Positions 19,370 to 30,690 of a DNA stretch of 64,000 bases are shown piece after piece. Location: assembly GCF_004359215.1 (NCBI RefSeq), contig NC_090625.1, positions 2,222,177-2,286,176 of the forward strand, read 5' to 3'. Source of the stretch: Bremia lactucae (lineage: Eukaryota; Oomycota; Peronosporomycetes; Peronosporales; Peronosporaceae). Each line of letters opens with the position of its first letter. Position 1 is the stretch's first letter. The notes beneath the pieces are model-generated. The model was given only the letters and a program-made list of their open reading frames with translations. It searched no databases and was not told the origin of the DNA. Both the position numbers and the translations under genes were made by a program.

Positions 19370-22300
19370 TGCCATGTCTTCTTCGCAAGATTCCACGGCC
19401 AAGGTCTCCATTGACAGATTCAATGGGGACAACTATGCAACTTGGAGCCGCTACATGCGTGGCGTGTTCCTGACCAAATCGGTCTGGCATGTCGTGAACC
19501 GCGAGGTTCCACCGACGTTCACGGACCCTCATGCTTCAGACGACTACGTCAAGGCAAGCAACGTCGCCTTTGGAATTATGCTCTTGCATATGGACGCGGA
19601 CTACCATCACGTGGTTGATGAGTGTGAAGAAGCCTGGGTGGCGTGGGCGCGGATCAAGACACTTTATGGTGGGTCGCAGAAGGCTGGGCGTATTTTTTTG
19701 AAACGCCAGTTGTTCAGCATGGAAATGCCCGAAGGCGGTAATGTATTGCATCATTGCGATGATGTCCTCAACATCAGCGCGAAGCTAAGTAGCATCGGCG
19801 CGAAGATGGAGGACGAGGACGTCGCGATTTGTTTGCTGCGCAGTCTACCTAAGAGCTACGAGAATGTAGTACTCAATCTGGAGATGAACATCGCGGAGCT
19901 ACGATCGCGGGACGTCGTAAAAGTGCTTATCAACGAGCACATCAAGCGACAAGGTGCGAAGGCTACAGTGGTGAAGACTGAAGACGCAGCGAAAGCGTTC
20001 AGTGCCGAACGTGAGCCGCACCATTGCACGTATTGCGGAAAGCTGGGGCATACGATAGAAAAGTGCTGGACGAAGCAGAAAGCTGAAAACAAGGGACCAA
20101 GACGCGGCAGCAATAGTCGTGGACGCGGGGCCAACAATACCCAATGGCGCATTGAAGACAACTACGAATATCGAGATCGAATCGCCTTTGCCGTTTCGAT
20201 GGAATGTGGATTGTCGAACAACATGAGTATGCCCGGAATGTGGGTTGATAGCGGTGCAACACACCACTTCTGCAACAACAAGAAGAAGTTTACAAGCCTC
20301 AATGAACAAGATGAAGGTGAGCTTTCGGTTGCTGATGGACGTAAGACCGCAATCAAGGGAGTGGGAACCATCATTGAGACGGTGGTGTTGCCCAAAGGCG
20401 ATGAACATGAGATCGAGATCAAGAATGCGCTATTCGTACCAAGCATGAACAAGAATCTTCTATCGGTTCCGCAGATCAACAAGTCTGGAAAATTTCAAGT
20501 TATATTTGACCGTTCCAAGATGCATGTGGCACGAAAGAACACGACCCAAGTTATGGCAACAGCGGATCTCATCGATGGACTCTACTGGCTTCGGACACCA
20601 CACGTGTCTGTGAACACCGCAACGAGCTCCCAATCTATTAATTTACATGCACGTATGGGTCATGCACCATTGGAAATTCTTCGAAAAATGATCAAGAGTG
20701 GAATGGTTAAAGATGCCTCAATGTCTTCAAATTCGAGTGGATCAAGTATATGTCTGGGTTGCCAACAAGGAAAAATGGTCCAAAAACCGTTTCCAAGCAA
20801 CCGTGACAAGCGCAATTACGACACGTTTGAGCTGATCTACTTCGACATCTGTGGCCCTATGGAAGAAGTTTCAATTGGTGGTAGCAGATACCTGCTACTG
20901 ATCGTTGACGAAGCTAGTGGGTGCATGAAGGGTTTCAGTTTACGTACCAAGTCCGAGAGCGAGGACTGCATCCGGAATTGCATTGTCAAGATCCAAGCTC
21001 AATTTTCCAAAAAGGTCAAGTTCGTTCGCCACGATGGAGCTCGAGAATTCGCCTCCAACTCGCTCAAGATGTTCTATGAAGATGAAGAAATTGAGCAGTA
21101 GGTCACAGTGCCATATGCGCAGCAAACCAACCGAACTGCAGAACGTGCCATCCGAACCATCGTCACGATCGGACGTAGCTTGCTGCACCACGCAAAGCTG
21201 GACAAATGTTTTTGGGCTGAGGCAGCAATCACGGCCATCTACATAAAGAATCGACTATCGTCGCCCAAGATTTATCATATGACACCGTTTGAGATCGTGC
21301 ACGGCTGCAAACCAAGTGTCAAACACACGCGTGTTTTTGGATGCCGAGCGTTTATTCTAACACCGAGAGAGAAACGCCTCAAATGGGACGCCAAATTTCA
21401 AGTTGGAATTATTATGGGGTATGAAGAAACATTCAAAGCGTATCGAGTTTTCGACATTAAGTCCCAGCAAGTGGTGATTAGCCGGGACGTTCACTTCGAT
21501 GAATCCTGCTTTGGTTTTTCGATGGAGTCGTCGAATGAAGGTCTCAATGATACCGTACCGGACCTTGATTCTCTTGAAATCAACGAAGATGATGTGCGTC
21601 AAGTCGAATACAAGCAGACCGGTAAGCGCAGATCTCGGCCCAACAACAATGTCGTGCGTGCTGGTCATCAGAACGTTGGATTAGAACAAGCAAGTGCTCC
21701 AGACAGCGCATACGGCCGCCACCAGAGAAGTCGATCCAATGGTCGAGATATGCTAAACGATGAAGAAGAAAAGGACAACAGCGATCAAGACGATAATATG
21801 ACGCCACTGACATTCTGGCGTGCTAGTGCCAACGCGGTGGAAGCAACCGATCTGGCAGAGCCTGCAACATTTCAAGAAGCAATCAATGGTCCGCATCAAG
21901 TACATTGGCGCAAGGCGATACAAGCTGAGTTGAAATCAATGCGACTTCGGGGTGTTTTTCGTGCTGCCAAACTTCCGAATGACCAGCGCGCCATCGGTAC
22001 GAAATGGGTGTTTAAGATCAAGCGAAAAGCGGATGGATTAATCGAGAAATTCAAGGCACGCCTGGTTGCTAAAGGTTTCAGACAGAAGTATGGTATCGAC
22101 TATACGGTGACTTTCTCACCAGTTGTCAAGTACGTGACATTGCGAATGGTCATTGCAATTACCAGGTATTTCGACTGGCCTCTGGATCAACTCGACGTTG
22201 TGACATCATTTTTGTATGGTGTGATGAAGGAGAGGGTATTTTGCATCATTCCAGAAGGTGTTAAAATTGATGGTGATTTTGACTGTCTCGAGTTGGTAAA

Positions 22301-23411
22301 GGCAATTTATGGTCTCAAGCAAGCTTCACGTGTGTGGAATGAGACATTCGACGAATTCGTGTGCTCAATTGGATCAAAGTATCAGCTTTCGATCCATGTC
22401 TATATATCAAGGTGGTAAATGGTCATTGCGCTCTTCTACTGGTCTATGTAGATGATGTCTTGGTGACAGGCAGCTCAGCAGACCTGATCGCTCAAACGAA
22501 AAATGACCTCAAGATGCGATTCTAGATGACCGACAGCGGCAAGTGCACGTTTGTACTGGGGATTGAGCTAGTTGATAAGCCAGACTGCAGTGTCACCATG
22601 TGTCAACGACGCTATATCGACGACATCCTCAAGCGTTTCGGAATGGATGACTGCAAGGCCACTGTCAGCCCAGTCAATCTGAGCTCCCAACTTTTACCAA
22701 GCAAGAGCCAAAGCAAGGTAGATGCTCCATTTCGAGAAGCAGTGGGGGCGTTGATGCACTTAATGACTGCGACGCGTCCTGATATCGCGTATGCTGTGGG
22801 TTATGTCTCACGTTTTATGAAGAATCCACAACAAGAACACTGGACTGCGGTAAAGCGTATTCTACGCTACTTACAAGGCACCAAGTTGCACGGAATTTGT
22901 TATCGGTCGAGTGGGGTGATCAACTTTCAAGGATAGTCTGACGCAGACTGGGCTTGCGATCATTCAGACCGCAAGTCAACATCAGGATACATCTTTATAC
23001 TTTTGGGTGCACCAATAAGTTGGGGCAGCAAGAAGCAGCAAAGTGTCTCTTTGTCGACAAGCGAGGCAGAGTTTATTGCACTCAGCTTAGCTATTCAAGA
23101 AGGCAAATGGATTCATCGGCTGCTGTGTGAAATTTTGACTGCTGCGAATGAAGAAGGACCCGATCTCAATATACGTGAAGATAACCAATCATGCCTCGAG
23201 GTGACGAAGAATCCTGTTAATCATGGCCGCGCCAAACATATCGACATCAAGTACCATCACATCCGTGATGAAGTCAAGCGCGGCGAAGTAAAATTGGAAT
23301 ACTGTGAAACTGCAGTGACGTTGGCAGACATCATGACCGAAGGACTTCACGGGCCACGACACAAGGAACTGACATCAGCGCTTGGAATTAAACCAAGTTC
23401 GCATTGCGGGG
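19359..23411 (+). pseudogene. Copia A gag-pol
   Basis: The first 580 codons are open: gag, CCHC knuckle [14 protein letters not shown] (residues 223-236), protease VDSGATHHF (Asp 297), pre-integrase H430/H435 and C465/C468, and integrase catalytic Asp 496 (FDICGPM) and Asp 559 (RHDGAREF). Amber TAG codons then replace a conserved codon at 21099 (integrase, just before the catalytic Glu region), 22523 (RT) and 22934 (RNase H, in the conserved YSDADW). A one-base loss near 22374 shifts the frame before the intact YVDD (22445-22456). RNase H keeps SLSTSEAEF and GRAKHIDIKYHH. The stop codon used in the F copy (CAT TGA) reads CAT TGC here, so the frame runs into the LTR. Confidence 0.9.
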
Positions 23412-23414
23412 GCG
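23406..23414 (+). other. Polypurine tract of Copia A
   Basis: TGCGGGGGCG directly precedes the 3' LTR. The F copy has GAGGGGGCG at the same place. It would prime plus-strand DNA synthesis. Confidence 0.6.
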
Positions 23415-23786
23415 TGTCAAATGTCCAATCCGAACTTTGTGCTGGACGAGGAACTGCTCAAGATATATTTGAAGCGGTAAGTGGCAATCAGTAAATATCG
23501 GTTAGTACCGGTATTGCAGGATGACGTCATAATGATGACGCCATGGATGATGACGCCACGGCTGATTACGCCCAAGATGAAAAGTCGCGATGGGCAGAGC
23601 CTTCTCGAAGCTTCCAGAAGCTTCTAAAAGGATGTTGATGATTGGCTTAAATGTAGCTAGATAAGAAGTGAACTAAGTCTATAATACAATCACTTTCGGA
23701 TTTTCATTCTTCCCCACAAGTGTCTTCTCGGTCGTTGCCCAATAACACAATTCAACTATCTTTTCAAGTTTCGTCAAGCTTCAACA
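23415..23786 (+). repeat. 3' LTR of Copia A
   Basis: 372 bp from TGTCAAATGTCC to CTTCAACA, with canonical TG and CA ends. It carries the same CRE/HSE/CCAAT module as the 5' copy. Confidence 0.9.
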
Positions 23787-26700
23787 ATTTGCCCATCTCA
23801 AAGTAGATCATCGAACGCTTGCGAAACCATCTGTTGTGCTGTCGCATGTTGATGATCGCTGTCGCGCGATGTCGATGATCAATTGGTACAAACCGGTTAG
23901 TGTTGCGCACATCGAGGCGCATCCTTGTCAACAGCAACTTGAGCGCAACTTAGCCGCTCGAGGTGTTTATCTGCATTACTTTTACTCGACTCGACGGCGG
24001 CGACACCCTCTATCCCAAGCTTGGTGCGCAGATACTTGAATTGTGCGGCGACAATTGGCATTGTCATTATGTCGGCCAGCATATCTTGCGTCGAAGAGTA
24101 ATCGAGATTTTACTTGACCGTCTTAACCTTTTCTTGCACACAGTGGTGACGGATGTCGATATGTTTTGTGCGCTTGCGAAACTCCAAATTCACGGCCAAT
24201 ACGATCGAGCCTCGAGTGTCCTCGAATATCTTGACTGATTCATCCATAGTCATCACACTAAGTTTACAGAGAAACTATAAGCTAAACTGCTTTTTTCGTG
24301 GCCTCTGATAGCGCCATGTATTCAGCTTCCGTTGAAGAGAGCGCTACAGTCCTTTGCTTCTTCTTCGCCAACTGTTGCATCCGCTATTCATCGTATAGAC
24401 ATAGCCACTTGTGCCAGTCTGCATCGGAATAATCAAGTAAACTTGTTGAACCGCTTTGCGAAAACTCAAGTCCGCTCGTTGGCGTCGCATTGCGGTATCG
24501 CAGTACACGCTTGAGAGCTTGCCAATGTGTTGGACATGGGTCAGCGGCAAACTGGCTTAAAACTTCTACAGCAGCACCAAGGTCCGGACGCGTAGCAACC
24601 ATCAAGTACATAATGCCACCAGCACAACTTCGGTTCGGCACATTTTTCATCGTATCTTCATGCTTGCAACCACCCTCACACATGTTCTTCGTCAACTTAA
24701 GATCTGAAACTTGAAGCGTCTTCACAGGCTGCTATCTTGCATGCCGATCTTGTTCAACACTGACTAAAAAAACTTAGTCTGCCGAATAGTGACTTGACCG
24801 GATACTCGATCTTGTCCAATTTCCATGCCGAAAAATCCCATAAGTTCACCAAGATCAGTCATCTCAATCGATCGCTCAGTGCACGCTCCGTTGATACTAA
24901 CAGCGAGTCTTCACTGCTTGCGATGATGAGATCGTTTACGTAAAACACGACAATAATCATGTCACCGTTTGTGCGCTTGATGTAGACGCAGTGATCCGAC
25001 TCACATTTGTTGAAATTCATCTTGATCAAGAATTGTCGATGGTGTGTTTTCATATGCGTGGCGACTGTTTAAGACCATAAAGCGACCGCTTGAGCCTGCA
25101 CACATGGTCCGGTTTGTCCACGCTGACAAATCCTTCGGGTTACTGCATGTATATTTCTTCATCCAGAATCCCGTTAAGAAATGCAGTCGTCACGTCTATT
25201 TAGTGCAGCATCAAACCGTACTTGGCAGCCAGACTCAGCACAACACGTATCGAAGTTAACTTCGCCACTGGCGCAAACGTCTCCTCGTAGTCGACTCCAT
25301 ACTTTTGCGAAAATCCTTTGGCCAGGAGCCGCGCCTTGTAACGCTCGATAATTCCATCTTGATTTACTTTCACTCGAAACACTCATCTGCATTCATTTGC
25401 TTTGCGTCCCAAAGGCAGAGGCATAACTTCCCATGTCTTGTTCTTGTAAGCCGACTCTAACGCGGAGTCGCACGCGGAGTCGCACGCGGCTTTTCACTCT
25501 TACTCGTTGCTGGATTCCATCGCCGACTTGAATGTTGTCGGCATTTCTCCCACTGAATACACGACGTTGGCTGGTTCATATATCTTCTCATTGTTCAGAA
25601 CTGTAGCAGACGCTGACATTTCTTCAAGTGTCGACCGTCGATAGTCAGCCACATGTCGCTTGGGACGCGGAATTACAGCGACCTTTTTCAGCGACTCAGT
25701 ACGAGTATGCCATTTACGACCCAAGTCAAATTCTGGGTGCGCGTCTTAAGCTTCATTCGGCTCCTCTTCAGATACCGTCGCGACTCATCAGAATTCGACC
25801 ACTTGACAGGTCTTCAAAAATATACGTTTTCTGGTGCTCCGAATAGCTCAAAAATCGGCACAATACGGCTTTTGCGTCCAGCTTCGATCGCTTTCTTTCG
25901 GAATGTGGACGTACGCGTGACAGCCAAAAACCTTAAGGTTTGCCAATAACGGTTTCTTTGTCGTTTAAATCTCGACTGGTGACTTTCCGTCGTCGATAGA
26001 AGGCGAAAGACACCGATTACGAAGACACATTGCCGTCATTACAGCTTTACCCAATAGTGCTTAGCGAGGCCGGCGTGTTCCAGCATGGATATAGGGCATT
26101 CCACTAGCGTCCGGCTCATACGCTCAGCAACTCCATTTAATTGTGGCGTATAAGGCGGCGTATACTTGAAAACAATTCCTTGATCCGGGCAAAACTTAGA
26201 CATTTTCTCGGACGCATACCCGCCACCATTGTCACGACGAAGAGATTTTATGCGTTTGCCGGTCTGCTTTTCCGCGAACGCAACAAAATTGGCGAACTTG
26301 TCCATGACTTCTGACTTACTCTTGATCAAGTAAATGACACAGTACCGGGACTTGTCATCGGTGAAAGTCACGAAATAGCGCTTGCCGCTAAAAGATGGAG
26401 TCTGCATAGGGCCACATACATCACTGTGTATGACATTTAAAAACTCACTTGCCCGCTCCGTCGATGTCGATTGGAAACGTACGCGGGTTTGCTTTCCAAG
26501 CGCACAGCTATCACAAATCCGCACTTGTTTAAAGACGCAATGTCAATTCCAATAGTGAGATTCTTCTTGACGATGGCACTAAGCCCGTCATGATCGATAT
26601 GTCCTAGGCGAAGGTGCCACAAGTACGAGATGATATCTTCATTGTGAGCCAAAGGCTTGACAACATTTGCTTCATCTTGAAAAACTGGAGTCATGTGAAG

Positions 26701-27241
26701 TTTGAAAAATTCTTTTCCTTCGCGTACACCGATCTTCAACTTGGCGCCTTTTGTCTCTACGAAGCACCCTTCCTTGTCGAATACAACAGGCCCAACGTCC
26801 TTGGTAAAACAACCGACAAAAAACAAAGTTCGCGATATCTTCGGAATTTGCCAAACGTTCGTAAGCACACCCTTTTTTGTTGTCAAGGATGCGCCTCGAC
26901 ATGCACAAGACTACCGGTGGCGTAGCGGCGGATATCGTCGCGCAGGATAACGTCATTGAACCGAAGACATCGTAGTTCCGCATTAATTTCTTGGAACTTG
27001 TCATATGCGCGTCGCGCCCAAGTCGACCAGTCAATCATCATCGGACTTGGCATAATCGCTGCTACCGCCAGTCGAGATAAGATAGTCGCCAGAATCTTCA
27101 ATCTGTGCGACGTTTGCACGCTGCAACCGATATCGCTCAGCGTCATTCGGACTCGTGAATGGCAATCCAAGAACTAGTGTCCTTGTTTGTTGCAATTATG
27201 GCACAAACCAGTCTTCTTCACCAACCGTTCTTTGCGCTTCG
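23787..27241 (-). mobile_element. Copia B copy B1, truncated at both ends
   Basis: The left end is the middle of a B LTR (23787-23933) abutting the 3' LTR of A. The right end stops in gag after the zinc-knuckle region and is fused head to head with Copia C1 at a short shared CTTCGC (27236-27241). It is nearly identical to the other B copies over the shared parts. Confidence 0.85.
23897..27190 (-). pseudogene. Copia B1 gag end and pol
   Basis: Minus-strand order: knuckle remnant (27190), protease remnant, pre-integrase zinc region (26886-26437, HLRLGHIDHDGL), integrase core (26524-26039, HSDVCGPMQTPSF and RRDNGGGYASEKMSKFC, then QLNGVAERM with the catalytic Glu), RT pieces (25382-25200, [20 protein letters not shown]; 25053-24859 with FYVND in place of YVDD), RNase H pieces (24725-24384) and tail (24082-23897). 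Between 26876 and 26956 about 80 bases of foreign, LTR-like sequence replace protease coding sequence. Stops and the RT catalytic change are shared with all other B copies. Confidence 0.85.
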
Positions 27242-27249
27242 CCTTAGCC

Positions 27250-30200
27250 ATGGACACTGCTGTGACCACGACCGCCCGCATCAACAAGTTCGACGGATCG
27301 AACTTCCACTTGTGGAAATTCAAGATGCAGATGGTGCTGGAGGAGCGGGACCTATGGGACGTGGTAAGCGGGGAGGTAAAGCCTGAGCACCTGTTGAACC
27401 CGTTGGACCAAGCGACTTACAAGCGTAAGTCCCGCAAGGCCATGGCGATAATCTGTCTTGCGATGGAGGACTCGCAGCTACCTTTGGTTCGATCGGCAAA
27501 CGGCGCGCATGATGCATGGTCGCGTCTTGAAGGGCATTTCGAGAAGAAGAGTTTGGCGAACAAGCTCTTCTTACGTCGACGCTTTTTCACGACGATGATG
27601 GACGAAGGTGATGACGTGCTTCAGCACATCAACAAGATCAAGACATTGGCGGAACAGCTGGACGCAGTCGGCGCTCCGGTCAGCGAGGATGATCTGGTTA
27701 TCACGCTTCTTGCAAGTCTTAGCGAGTCATACGCGTTCCTGATTACGGCGTTGGAGTCAAGATCCGACTCGTTGTCGTGGGAGCTCGTGACGTCTCGGCT
27801 TATGCATGAAGATATGAAACGCAAGGAACAAGGTGGCGGCGTCGATGGAGCCGCGCACGGGCAAGGACTAGCGTTTATGACTACGAACAACGGACGGCGC
27901 AAGGGACGTCAACCGCCTGCTAAGGCTGGCAGTGCGTGCCATTATTGTGGAGAGCACGGGCATTGGATCGCCAAGTGCCCGGTGCGAATTCGTGACAATG
28001 CTGATCGGCAACGACCAGCACAGCGTGCAAACATCGCGCAGAGTGAAGACGACTCTGGCGATTTTCTGTTTTCAGCTGGTGGTAATTCAGGAACCTCGAA
28101 GTCGAGTTGCGTATGGCTGGTCGACTCGGGTGCTACGCAGCACATGACTTTTTCGAAAGAATTTATGATGAACTACAAGGATATTTCTCCGGTGGATGTT
28201 CGTCTGGCNNNNNNNNNNNNNNNNNNNNNNNNNNNNNNNNNNNNNNNNNNNNNNNNNNNNNNNNNNNNNNNNNNNNNNNNNNNNNNNNNNNNNNNNNNNN
28301 NNNNNNNNNNNNNNNNNNNNNNNNNNNNNNNNNNNNNNNNNNNNNNNNNNNNNNNNNNNNNNNNNNNNNNNNNNNNNNNNNNNNNNNNNNNNNNNNNNNN
28401 NNNNNNNNNNNNNNNNNNNNNNNNNNNNNNNNNNNNNNNNNNNNNNNNNNNNNNNNNNNNNNNNNNNNNNNNNNNNNNNNNNNNNNNNNNNNNNNNNNNN
28501 NNNNNNNNNNNNNNNNNNNNNNNNNNNNNNNNNNNNNNNNNNNNNNNNNNNNNNNNNNNNNNNNNNNNNNNNNNNNNNNNNNNNNNNNNNNNNNNNNNNN
28601 NNNNNNNNNNNNNNNNNNNNNNNNNNNNNNNNNNNNNNNNNNNNNNNNNNNNNNNNNNNNNNNNNNNNNNNNNNNNNNNNNNNNNNNNNNNNNNNNNNNN
28701 NNNNNNNNNNNNNNNNNNTCAAGCAGTGGGAGCTGTGCGATAGTTGTGCACTAGGCAAACAAACGCGAGTGAGTTTTATGCCAAAGTCGCCTCATCGTGC
28801 AAAGAAAATGTTGGAAGTTATTCACAGCGATGTGTGCGGACCTATGCAGTCAACGACTTTTAGCGGCAAGCGGTACTTTGTCACTTTCACGGACGAGTAC
28901 TCGCACTATACCACAGTATTTTTGCTGAAGAACAAGTCAGAAGTTGCTGACAAATTTGCTGAGTTTGTTGCGTTTGCTGAAACTCAGACTGGCAACGTCG
29001 TTAAAGCTCTTCGCTGCGATAATGGTGGCGAGTACACTTCAGGTGAAATGGCCAAGTTCTGTAAGCGGCGAGGTATCGAGCAAAAGTTCACACCGCCTTA
29101 TACCCCACAGCTTAACGGAGTGGCCGAGCGCATGAACAGGACGCTGGTGGAATGCGCAAGATGTATGATCGAGCATGCTGGACTGCCGAAGACATATTGG
29201 GGTGAAGCATTTATGACCTCTGCTTTTCTCCGAAATCGTTGCCCAACTCGAGGAATTGTCATGGATAAGTCACCGTACCAAGTTTGGACTGGAAGAAAAC
29301 CTGTGCTGACAAATCTTAAAGTGTTTGGATGTCATGCCTTTGTAACGGTTCCCAAAGAAAAACGCAGCAAGTTTGACGCTCGGTCGGTACGCTGTCGGTT
29401 TCTAGGCTATTCTGAGCATGAGAAAGCGTATCGTTTCGAAGAAGTGGAAAGTAATCGTGTGCTTGTCAGCCGCGACGCAAAGTTTATGGAGGACACATTC
29501 GACAGTGGGAGGCGCGACCGTCGCAAGAGTGAGGTCGTTGTTCAAGATGATGAAGAAGCAACAGATCAGGAACCCCCACAGCACGACCAAACGGACCATG
29601 AAGAGTCTGCGCAAGAAGAAGAGGTTGAGACTGGCAGTAAGCGACACCAAAGAACCCAATCGCTCGAAAAAGCGACTGAAGTGCCAAGACCTAAACGAAC
29701 AAATCGTTACCAGTCGCTTGAAGAAATGTCAGCCACAGCTCAAGACTTCGAGGCTGCGTATGTTGTGAATTCAGTGAGAGAAATGCCGACAACATTCAAG
29801 TCGGCGATGGAATCCAACAACGCAGCTGAGTGGAAGGAGGCGTGCAGCTTGGAAATGGATTCACTGCAAAAGAATGAGACTTGGACGCTTGTGCCTCTGC
29901 CGAAAGGACGTAAGGCAATAGGCAATCGATGGGTGTTTCGCGTCAAGGAAAACCAAGATGGTGAAGTCGAGCGATACAAGGCGCGTCTAGTGGCAAAAGG
30001 TTTCGCCCAAAAGTCTGGCATCGACTATGAAGAAACGTTTGCGCCGGTGGCAAAGTTTACGTCGATTCGGATTCTGCTCAGTTTGGCTGCCAAGTACGGA
30101 CTCACAGTACACCAAATGGATGTGAAGACGGCGTTTCTAAATGGTAAACTGGACGAAGATATTTCCATGGCACAGCCGGATGGCTTCAGTGATACAGCCA

Positions 30201-30690
30201 ATCCAGATTACGTGTGCAAGCTACAACGGTCACTGTATGGGCTGAAACAGTCACTACGTATGTGGAACAAGACCATTGACGATTTCATGCTTGGACTCAA
30301 GTTCAAGAAGTGTGATTCCGATCACTGTGTTTACATGAAACGAGATGATCAAGACATGATCTTCGTTGCGCTCTACGTCGATGACCTGATTCTGGCAAGC
30401 AGTACCAGCAAGATGCTTCAAGAAACCAAGGAAGCGCTGAATCGCCGATTCGAAATGACAGATATGGATCAGCTCAAGTATTTTCTTGGAATTGAAATGA
30501 ATCAAGATTTCAAGACTGAAACACTGACGATGCGGCAGACGAAGTTTGCAAGTGACATTCTGACCAAGTTTAACATGGAAAATAGCAAGCCTGTCAGGAC
30601 GCCTCAGGATCCAGGTCTTAAGCTGACTAAGTCCATTGTGAAGGTGGATGCGAGCACAGTAAGACTATGGTCGGTGTGCCGTATAGAAAA
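27250..30690 (+). CDS. Copia C1 gag-pol, open but 3'-truncated
   Basis: No stop is seen from the ATG at 27250 to the gap, or from the gap to 30690. Domains: gag (MDTAVTTTARINKFDGSNF), CCHC knuckle CHYCGEHGHWIAKC (about 27940-27980), protease VDSGATQHM (about 28121), pre-integrase LCDSCALGKQTRV after the gap, integrase Asp at 28829 (HSDVCGPM), Asp at 29018 (RCDNGGEY) and the Glu region VAERMNRTLVE, then RT from about 29770 with the intact catalytic YVDD at 30374-30385. In C2 the start codon is eight amino-acid-rich blocks further upstream, in the primer site; that part is missing here. After 30690 the frame runs into B3 and stops at 30733. It could give a protein with an active integrase and RT core but no RNase H. 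Confidence 0.75.
28209..28718. other. Assembly gap, 510 N
   Basis: The gap is inside C1. In C2 the same interval (end of protease to pre-integrase region) measures about 417 bases, so the N run is an estimate. Confidence 0.95.

Larger units (their letters stand above)
18983..23786 (+). mobile_element. Full-length Copia element A, degenerate
   Basis: Two 372-bp LTRs flank a gag-pol region in Copia order (gag, protease, integrase, RT, RNase H). The LTRs differ at about 14 positions by eye (near 4%), so the insertion is not recent or the LTRs come from different parents. The five bases left (CATAC) and right (ATTTG) do not match. The right flank is the middle of a family B LTR, while the left flank is unrelated. 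Confidence 0.9.
27242..30690 (+). mobile_element. Copia C copy C1, truncated at both ends
   Basis: It lacks LTRs. The left edge is fused to inverted B1 inside the leader codons, and the right edge is fused to B3 inside integrase coding sequence at about 30690, so the RT end, RNase H and 3' LTR are missing. It contains a 510-base gap. It is about 99% identical by eye to C2 (35354-36311) over the shared gag. Confidence 0.85.

Noticed and set aside
19359..21101. The TAG at 21099 as a programmed gag-pol readthrough stop
   Set aside because: It lies in the middle of integrase, not at a gag/pol border, and F1, C1 and F3 have a sense codon or an open frame there.
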